From Gnetum montanum (taxonomy: Eukaryota > Streptophyta > Gnetopsida > Gnetales > Gnetaceae), in NCBI GenBank assembly GCA_015680685.1, contig MNCI01002928.1:55267-119266 (forward strand): a stretch of DNA of 64,000 nt. The letters run 5' to 3'. Made by a program: the position numbers and the translations under genes. Of the stretch, positions 57,708-64,000 are shown one piece after another (within the stretch, counting starts at the first letter, position 1; every line of letters starts with the position of its first letter). Under the pieces are notes generated by a model that was given only the letters and a program-made list of their open reading frames with translations, was not told the origin of the DNA and made no database searches.

Positions 57708-59680
57708 CCTTTCGACTTCCTTGGCAACTTGCTTTCCTATTTTTTTTTTGTGGGGTGAAACATTCATTAGGTTTCATTGTCAATGCTAAATTTAGTTTGG
57801 TTTTCTCATTGAATGAGATGTGTTACATCTAATGAATTTGACGGTGGAGCATGATGAAGGCGATGTTACATGGTGACAATGCATAAATGTTAATCATAGG
57901 TCATCACCATTGTTTTGGGTAAGAAAGGTTGTTATTGGGTTATGAGATTAGACTTAAGAGGGGTAACAGAAGTGATGTGAGACAAGCACTCTTGACACAA
58001 TAAGACAAGCTCACCAAATCTTATGCATCAAGGTCACATTGTAACTTGCTACCATAATGAGTTGTACTTGTGTGATGACTTTCAGGCTTCATCCTACAAG
58101 CACAACTCCAAGAGAACAAGACAACAAGACAAAGAATACATGTTGTTACAAAACATTACATTGGGCTACATGAGATAACTAGCAAACTATAGGCCATCAT
58201 AGGCTTCTATTAATACATCATTGAGAGATTTGTGCCATGTGCATCATAGATTTTACAAAGCTTGTAGTCCATTCATTGTGTCAAATAGAGTTATGAGGTC
58301 ATGCAAGCTCGCTTGTTATGGATCATTGGGATTATTAACATTGGTTATTTGTTCCAACCTATCAATAATGGTAAACAACACTACAAGCAAACATGTGATT
58401 GTTAGATGTGATTAGGGCTATGTAATGGCTTTAATGTTGCATTGCAAGGGTTTGATGATGTCTTGAGCAAGTTTAAGTTCTTGCAAGGAATTCAGTTTCA
58501 AGTGCTTTCTCCTCATCATTATGGTTTAGATGGGAATTTTGACTAAGGAATCCTCTATGATGTTTTTGGCTTCAAGGTTAATGGTAATCAGGCTACTTCA
58601 AGATGTTAATGCTGTAGGATAGAATAGTCTTGAGGCTTAATGTTTGGATATTATAGGTCAACTTGGTCTAACAACATCATGAAACGAGCCCATTTAGGCT
58701 TTAAGGTTAGTTGAATTTACTTTCTCATACTCCTAGCTTAATCTTGCATGTCAACATAAGCATGTCAAGTGACACCTGTATGATAAAATTGTTAAACAAT
58801 GTAAAGTACTTTAATAATAAAGTAGAGCTAAGTCAAAACAAACTAAATCAATTCCAAACAAGCTCAAAACATGGTCAACGGAGGTTACAAGGGGTAGACT
58901 AAGGTAAACAAGATGAAACAAAAGGCAAATGATGTAAGATAGGGTCAAATGAAGGCCAAATGATGGTTCAAACCCCATAAAATGGTGTGCAAACAAGGTC
59001 AAATAAGGTCTTAACGATATCAAATGATGTCCAATCAAGTCAATTAAGGTTCAAATGATGCCAAATGATGGAAAAATATGGTCAAATGGGACCAAACATT
59101 ACAGAAATGATGAAAAATGAGGTCAAGTGACACTTAATGATATGAAAATGATAGACAATAATGTGAAATCAAGTTATGTAAAGCCAAAACACAGTGGAAC
59201 AAGGCCAAACAAAGCAAGGAAGGTAACATATGGTTAAACATAGTGAATTTTGGTCAATTATGGTCAAATTTTGCTAGTTTTAATCCTTAGTAGGTCATGG
59301 TGGGGACCTATTTCACTAAGCAAGGTCACTACAAGGTAAAAGCAAGGTAAGACTTGGTAAAACAAGGTAAAATAAAGTTATAATATGGTAAAGATAAGGT
59401 AATAATTGAGTTAAAACTATTTAAGACATGGCAAACTAAGTGGTGCAAGGTAAAATAGTATTAAATTTAATGTATATATATTTTTTAATTTTTGTTTTGA
59501 AAGCAAATGCGTGGATTTTAGCTTATTAAATGTACTCAACAATATGTCACTGCCAAGGGCAGGATTAATCAAGAGGGCCATTATGGGCAAACAAATTTAG
59601 TAATTTTAATATTACAAGTTACGCTAAAAATAATAATAAGCAAAGAAAGTAGACACCATTCAAACATCTAGTATACTTGT
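57708..59680. other. Non-coding sequence right of element D
   Basis: No protein recognised on either strand. The right half (58830-59460) is a cryptic short-period repeat (listed separately). It may be internal to element I. Confidence 0.4.
58830..59460 (+). repeat. Cryptic short-period repeat: caaatgatg / ggtcaaat / aaggtaaa
   Basis: About 30 copies of ggtcaaa, caaatgatg and aaggtaa variants at irregular 10-25-base spacing, purine-rich on the plus strand: gtcaaatgaaggccaaatg, caaggtcaaataagg, and later aaggtaaaacaaggtaaaat. Open antisense frames such as 59038-58811 follow from this composition only. Confidence 0.7.
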
Positions 59681-59686
59681 TCCTAG

Positions 59687-59875
59687 CTATACCAGAACCG
59701 GTGGTTCTCCCGGATTTAACGAAGCTCCTGACACAGGCTCGGCAACTGCGACGACGGCGAAGACGGTGAGGCCCATGACAAGGCCGATGAACCCGGGAAG
59801 GGCCCGCGGGTCAGAGCCGGCACCGGAGCTGATGATAAGCATGAGACACAAAGTAGACGCCACATCTTGTGAGCT
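59687..59875 (-). pseudogene. Aquaporin (MIP family) fragment with the second NPA box
   Basis: Aquaporins are six-helix channels for water or small solutes. The frame reads TLCLMLIISSGAGSDPRALP, then GFIGLVMGLTVFAVVAVAEP and VSGASLNPGEPPVLV, followed by a stop at 59687. This corresponds to the end of helix 4, helix 5 and the loop-E half-helix (SGAS-NPAR-S-GP-LV in the family), with NPA-R changed to NPG-E. It is only about 60 residues long and GC-rich against its surroundings. Upstream codons (MVAAAATAQSSSASAS) are not aquaporin. Neither the first NPA box nor helix 6 is present. Subfamily not assignable. Confidence 0.6.
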
Positions 59876-59984
59876 ATGGCGGCCATCCATCACAGCGGAC
59901 GCAGAAGCAGAAGAAGATTGCGCAGTTGCTGCTGCTGCAACCATTGCTATTTCTGTTGCTATTACGTGATGAATTGGATTGGTG

Positions 59985-60743
59985 CTCTTGTGATGACATT
60001 CAATATTATCAATCCCTTGAGCAATTCTATTTCATCTGAAATATCATGGATGAATTGATTGTTGGAAACATCCATGCATTTCATGAGAAATGAGGGATAT
60101 ACCATTTTGAGCATATTCATAAACAATTCCTTTGTTATCTTTGCACCTCTGATGTCACATTGAAATCATAATAATACGAGCTATGAAAGCCATATCCAGC
60201 GCCAATGGCCATTGAACCAAAGTGAAATTGAGCATGCTGATCAGTGTCAACTGTGAAGACCATGAAAAGCCATTGCTTTTAGCTTGCCAAAGTTGGTTGG
60301 AAGAGAGCCTAATAATTTATTAGCTGAAATATTCAGTATCTGAAAATTTTCCAGAATAAGCAACTTTTGAGGTGTTTTCCCTTCCAAATTATTTGAACTC
60401 AAAATTAGGAATCTTAGTTCTGTTAGCTTTCCTATCCACTTTGGAACAGAACCAGGTATGCTGTTGTTTCCCAAATCCAGTATCTCTAAATTTGAACAAT
60501 TTTGAAGATTTGGAATTGCACCTCTGAAATGGTTACCATTAAGGCTAAGCACCATAAGATCTGATATTTCATCCAAATGAGTTAGCTCTCCCTGCAATTT
60601 ATTCCTGCTTAAATCCAAGATATTTGAATTCAGCTTCACTATATCAGCCCATGGGACGAATCCATTGATATTACTGTCAGCCACATTTATGGTTAGAGAT
60701 GTGCCAACAGGAAAATGAAAGAGACCCATTGAATAAATTATGA
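59985..60743 (-). pseudogene. Leucine-rich-repeat receptor-like protein fragment
   Basis: RLPs are plasma-membrane proteins with extracellular LRRs used in defence or development. The open part, 60729-60247, has about five plant-type LRRs: LKLNSNILDLSRNKLQGEL-like, LMVLSLNGNHFRGAIP, LEILDLGNNSIPGSVP, LRFLILSSNNLEGKTP and FQILNISANKLLGSLP. After a stop at 60247 and shifts, the island-after segment is still seen (ITKELFMNMLKMV, CMDVSNNQFIHDISDEIELLKGL), which in RLPs precedes the last repeats. No signal peptide, transmembrane helix or kinase domain. A near-junction with the aquaporin fragment follows within 110 bases. Confidence 0.8.
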
Positions 60744-61940
60744 GACAGAACGATTTTAGATATTAGAAAAGGGAAGTAAACAGGGAGCAAGCCATGCAAC
60801 TTGTTTCTCCTTAGATTCAGATACTCCAGGCTTTTCAGGCTTTTTTTTATAAAAAATTTGTGTTAGGAAGACGTCAAAGTCCTGGTTTTATGCTTTTAAT
60901 CAAAGTTTAATGCTGACCATTTGATCATTTTTATTTTGTCATTGTCCTTGAAATTCTCTATATATCTTTGCAAGCAACCTGAAGCCCGAAAAGACGATTT
61001 TTTGACTTAAGCAAAGGAAAATCATAATAACGATAATGATAATGATAATTCGCCCTAGCATGGAGCATGTCATTTTTATTTTGTTTATTTTGTTTGTGTG
61101 TTAGATAGTTTAGAGACCGAGGTAGGTCATAATGAAAATACAATGCCAATTATTTTATCATTTTAATTTTTTATTGATTGTTCATTGTAAAATTGTACTT
61201 ATTAGCATTGCTTCTCAGAATTTTCTTAGAATTATTTGGTTGAGTATTCTATTTTCCAGNTAGATCATTAGTGACCAAGATAGAGCCATAAAAGGGTATG
61301 GGAGATCATCACCAACATTGTTTACCAACTTAATTATTGTCAACATTAGAGAGGCTTGTACATAGGCAAAACATTAAAAATATTAGAGCATAAAACAACA
61401 TAAAACAAATTAGAGCATAAAACTACTTAAAACAAATTAGAACATAAACATTGCATGAACATTCACATCTAACATATTCTATGTACTAAAATACCAAAAG
61501 AATAGCGAATAGGGATTCATACACAAAACCAAACCCACCAAATTCCATGTACCTTGTGCATCAACTACATGTCAAGAGCTCACAAAAAGCACCCTACATG
61601 TAAACAAGGGGTAGGAGATATAAGATGCCCAGCATTGGAAAAAGTGGCTGAATCTCTTGAGCTTGTTTTGATAGAAGACTCCTTAGACAGGTTCATTTCG
61701 GCATTTTTCAATTTAAANAACATAAGCACATTTTGATGTTCTTTGGTTATTGTCACACTATGTGACTTCCATACTATTTTTTTAAAAAAATTTAGTTTGG
61801 CTACTATTTCATTTAAAATTTTTAGTTTTTAATAGTCTATATTTTTCACTTTAAGGTTGCACATAAGACTACAAAATATAATTTTTGTAATAAAGTTTAA
61901 AATGCAACAAATGTAAAAATAGAGGCCACAAGTGTACCCG
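60744..61940. other. Non-coding sequence with simple repeats
   Basis: Holds an (ataatg) stretch at 61022-61050, two undetermined bases (61260, 61718) and A/T-rich DNA. The small frame 61554-61736 (VGDIRCPALEKVAESLELVL) is not recognised and spans an N. Confidence 0.5.
61360..61452 (+). repeat. Tandem repeat attagagcataaaac, three to four units
   Basis: attagagcataaaacaaca, attagagcataaaactact and attagaacataaaca recur about 28 bases apart with aaaacaa spacers. Confidence 0.7.
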
Positions 61941-62092
61941 TTTTAGGTCTTGACAGGTCATAGTGTTGCCAATTTCAGGCCTTAGTGGGCTATGATGTTG
62001 CCGATTTTAGGCCTTAGCAGGCTATGGTCTTGCCAGTTTTAGGCCTTTGTGGGCCATGATATTGCTAGTTTTATGTCTTAGTGGACCATGAT
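61941..62092 (-). repeat. Five 32-bp units homologous to the element F array
   Basis: On the plus strand units ttttaggcctt-gcaggctat-gatgttgccag start at 61941, 61971, 62003, 62037 and 62069. Reverse complement, ctaaggcctaaaactggc, lines up with ctaagactataaactggt of the F array (about 23536-23553) and lies in the same place, downstream of gag-protease. Confidence 0.8.
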
Positions 62093-62369
62093 CCATACAT
62101 TGCCTAGCATGTATGGGATGCTCTTGAAAAAGAATGTAAGGCTAAAGCCAACAATGATATATGATATAATGTTGTAAAGGTAAATAAACAACCATTCACA
62201 AAAGAGGGAATAAAACATTTACTATGAACTTGTTTCTTGATCTTTGATAGATCAAAGAATCCTTTTTGAACAATTCTATGCTCACCATCTCTTGTTTAAC
62301 ATGGCAAGGTGTATGCATATTCATTGGTCATTTAGTGTTACAGAGTTGGTGTTATGAGCATTATTATTG

Positions 62370-64000
62370 TTGACCCTAGTCTAAGTATTAGGAATTTCCC
62401 CTTAAAACTTCACCTCTAAAACTTGGTCGATGTTGACATAGTTAACCAAAGGTAGTAACATATTGTCCCCATAAATAATAATTTCACCACCCTCATAGGG
62501 CAAGTGAATCTCCTAATGTGTAGGTGATGAGACCACATGAAGCTTAGCCAACCATGGTCTTCCTAGGAGTAAGTTGAAGTAGGGTGTCTCTTCAACCACT
62601 AGGAAGTTTGTGGATGTAGGAAATTATTTACCGACTATGAAATCCAAGAAGATATAACCTCGAATTATCACTTGTGACCTTTTAAATGATGTAGTGGTTT
62701 CTTGGATATTGTTGGTTAAGCCTAGTTTCTTGACAATGGTGTATAGTATCACATTGGTTGCTGCTCTATCATCCACATGAACATGATGAACCTTCTATCT
62801 ACCAATGTATAGTGATAAGGAGAGGAGTCGATAGCACTTATCCATTTTAAGAGTTACTCTTCACCTCACTATCATCAAAGTTGAGAATGGGTTGAAGCCC
62901 ATTTTTCCTAAGTGAAGCTTGCTCAATGATGGAATGGATGGACTCTTTGTTAGAAGACATGTCTCCACTTACAGCGATAGAAGTTAATACTTGAGCTAGT
63001 GCATCTCTGTGAGTAGGAGAAGTCATGACTAGGTCATATAAGTTTGGTAACATGTTTTTTTATTTTAGGGACTTTTTGGCTTATTCCATCATTGTGAGGA
63101 AATTATTTCTCTTAGCATGTGATATTTCAGCCTTAGTGGTTTTGATTTCCTCCATCCTTCCTAGAGTTTGTGGCTTATGCTTTAATGTATGTGCCTTGGG
63201 CCACTTGTCCATGGATGTAGTTGGTCTTGGTGTAGACCTCGATTGGTCAACTTACTTCAAAGCCTTATTTTTTTGGCTACCTTAAGTGGGATTTGTTATT
63301 GATTTGGCAATAGGTTATTTTCATCAATGTTGCCATGATGATTTCTTACTTACTACTAAGTTGTTAACCACTATAGGTGGGCTTTGATCATAGGTTATTA
63401 TGGTTTTTCTTGTTGAAGTTGGAGGGACCCTGATAATAAATAGTTCCTTCAATTTAGAAGGATTGGTAGCTTATGGCATGGGTTGTGATGTTGAGGCCAC
63501 TAAAGGTGGGACACATATGATGAAAGGCTTTTTAGGGGCCAAAGGAGGTGATATCCATATGCAAAAGGGCTCCCTAGGCTTTATTTTTTCAAGGTGGCAG
63601 TGATATTTTGATGATAAATGATTCCATAGGAGGATTAGATCATTTAGTTTCTATGACTGAGGCTATGGTATAGGACTTGTTATTGGTGCTAGAAGAGTTA
63701 GGCTCTTTCAGCATCAGCTCTCCAAGATTGATCATCTTCTAAAGGTCATCCTTTAATGTTAAGCAAAAATCGATGTCATGACATGCTATTTGATGATAAT
63801 GGAAAAGCCTATCCAGTCTAAAGTACCTTGGTTGCTTTGAATTTTCTTTGGTTGCTATCGTTGGATCTCTAGCTATGTCAAAAAGATGATTGTGCCTCTT
63901 ATAAACTTCCTTAGAAAATTTCTTATATTGTATATGATTGTCTTTAAGAAATTGTTCCAAAAGCTAAAGGACTTCATAGGAAACCCAGTGTATTTCATTC
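62370..64000 (-). pseudogene. Tat-like gag-protease, element I (runs off the window)
   Basis: Homologous to F 21130-22790. From right to left: KDNHIQYKKFSKEVYKRHNHLFDIARDPTIA (63940-63850); a knuckle relic FHYHQIACHDIDFC (first Cys now Phe, gag type C-x2-H-x4-H-x4-C) at about 63806-63765; KPFIICVPP repeats (about 63530); LYDLVMTSPTHRDALAQVLTSIAV (63041-62970); and the protease with VHVDDRAATNVILYTIV (about 62784), FNLLLGRPWLAKLHVVSSP and EIHLPYEGGEIIIYGDN (about 62470). The catalytic loop reads DDR instead of the DDG of F. Several stops. The N-terminal gag lies beyond 64000. Confidence 0.8.

Larger units (their letters stand above)
46878..64000 (-). mobile_element. Element I: Tat-like gag-protease element, partial, with D nested inside
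   Basis: The 3' LTR (46878-48015) and purine tract are followed, reading right, by internal sequence, element D, more internal sequence, the tandem array (61941-62092) and gag-protease homologous to F (62370-64000). All are on the minus strand. The 5' LTR would be beyond the window. Linking 46878-48426 to 57708-64000 as one element is inference from strand, order and the F-like parts at both ends; two separate F-like copies are the alternative. Confidence 0.5.

Noticed and set aside
60247-60729. An intact short LRR protein gene of 160 codons
   Set aside because: The ATG is internal to an RLP ectodomain, there is no signal peptide, and homology goes on past the stop in other frames, so it is a fragment of a pseudogene.
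61554-61736. Possible small protein with VGDIRCPALEKVAESLELVL
   Set aside because: It spans an undetermined base, has no recognised family and no support around it.
1-64000. tRNA, rRNA or snRNA genes
   Set aside because: No tRNA A/B box pair with a cloverleaf and no rRNA core sequence were noticed by eye. A tRNAscan or Infernal run would be needed to exclude small or decayed copies.

Overview
This window looks like intergenic DNA from a large, repeat-rich plant genome. A gymnosperm is my best guess: old elements are deeply nested, most copies are decayed by point mutation, spliced plant-type gene fragments occur, and there is an endogenous pararetrovirus-like sequence. Species cannot be fixed from sequence alone. 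I see no intact protein-coding gene, no rRNA or tRNA gene and no CRISPR array. Every coding stretch carries stops or frameshifts, so all are given as pseudogenes or element parts.

Layout. 1-1426: minus-strand gag of an LTR retrotransposon running off the left edge. 2959-6063: broken plus-strand ABCB (P-glycoprotein-type) transporter exons. About 6064-9463: caulimovirid-like endogenous pararetrovirus (RT-RNase H, a promoter-like stretch, a zinc-knuckle/acidic coat-protein-like tail), itself hit by a solo LTR (7332-8123, TSD AAGAT). 9530-11360: gag, PBS and 5' LTR of a truncated minus-strand element (B).

From about 11.4 kb to the right edge the window reads as one nest. An old Athila-like element (H, minus strand) has its pol split into 12040-12676, 37688-38303, about 39391-40171 and 46552-46877. 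Inside it sit: (i) a 25-kb block flanked by ACTTTGTA, holding a LINE (12900-15250 and 34085-34960), which contains Athila-like element C (15256-34079), which contains Tat-like element F (17421-26340, TSD AACCA); (ii) a probable Copia-type solo LTR (38304-39383); (iii) element E (40172-46551, TSD ATTAC), with gag but no pol; (iv) element I (46878 to beyond 64000), Tat-like, which contains element D (48427-57702, TSD ATTGG). D has gag and a protease remnant but no RT or integrase. It carries instead a long extra reading frame (ORF-X, 52297-49527) with its own TATA box, U3-like motifs and a probable 5'-UTR intron. Decayed pieces of a leucine-rich-repeat receptor-like protein and of an aquaporin lie at 59687-60743, possibly inside I.

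How the parts relate. C is the only copy here with gag, PR, RT, RNase H and INT recognisable; E, D and F lack some or all of pol and would have needed proteins from autonomous relatives. The Athila-like LTRs share their R-U5 body, but each subfamily has its own array of short palindromic motifs in a very short U3. The D ORF-X unit with its U3-like promoter, together with these variable U3 heads, is my best candidate for an under-described system.
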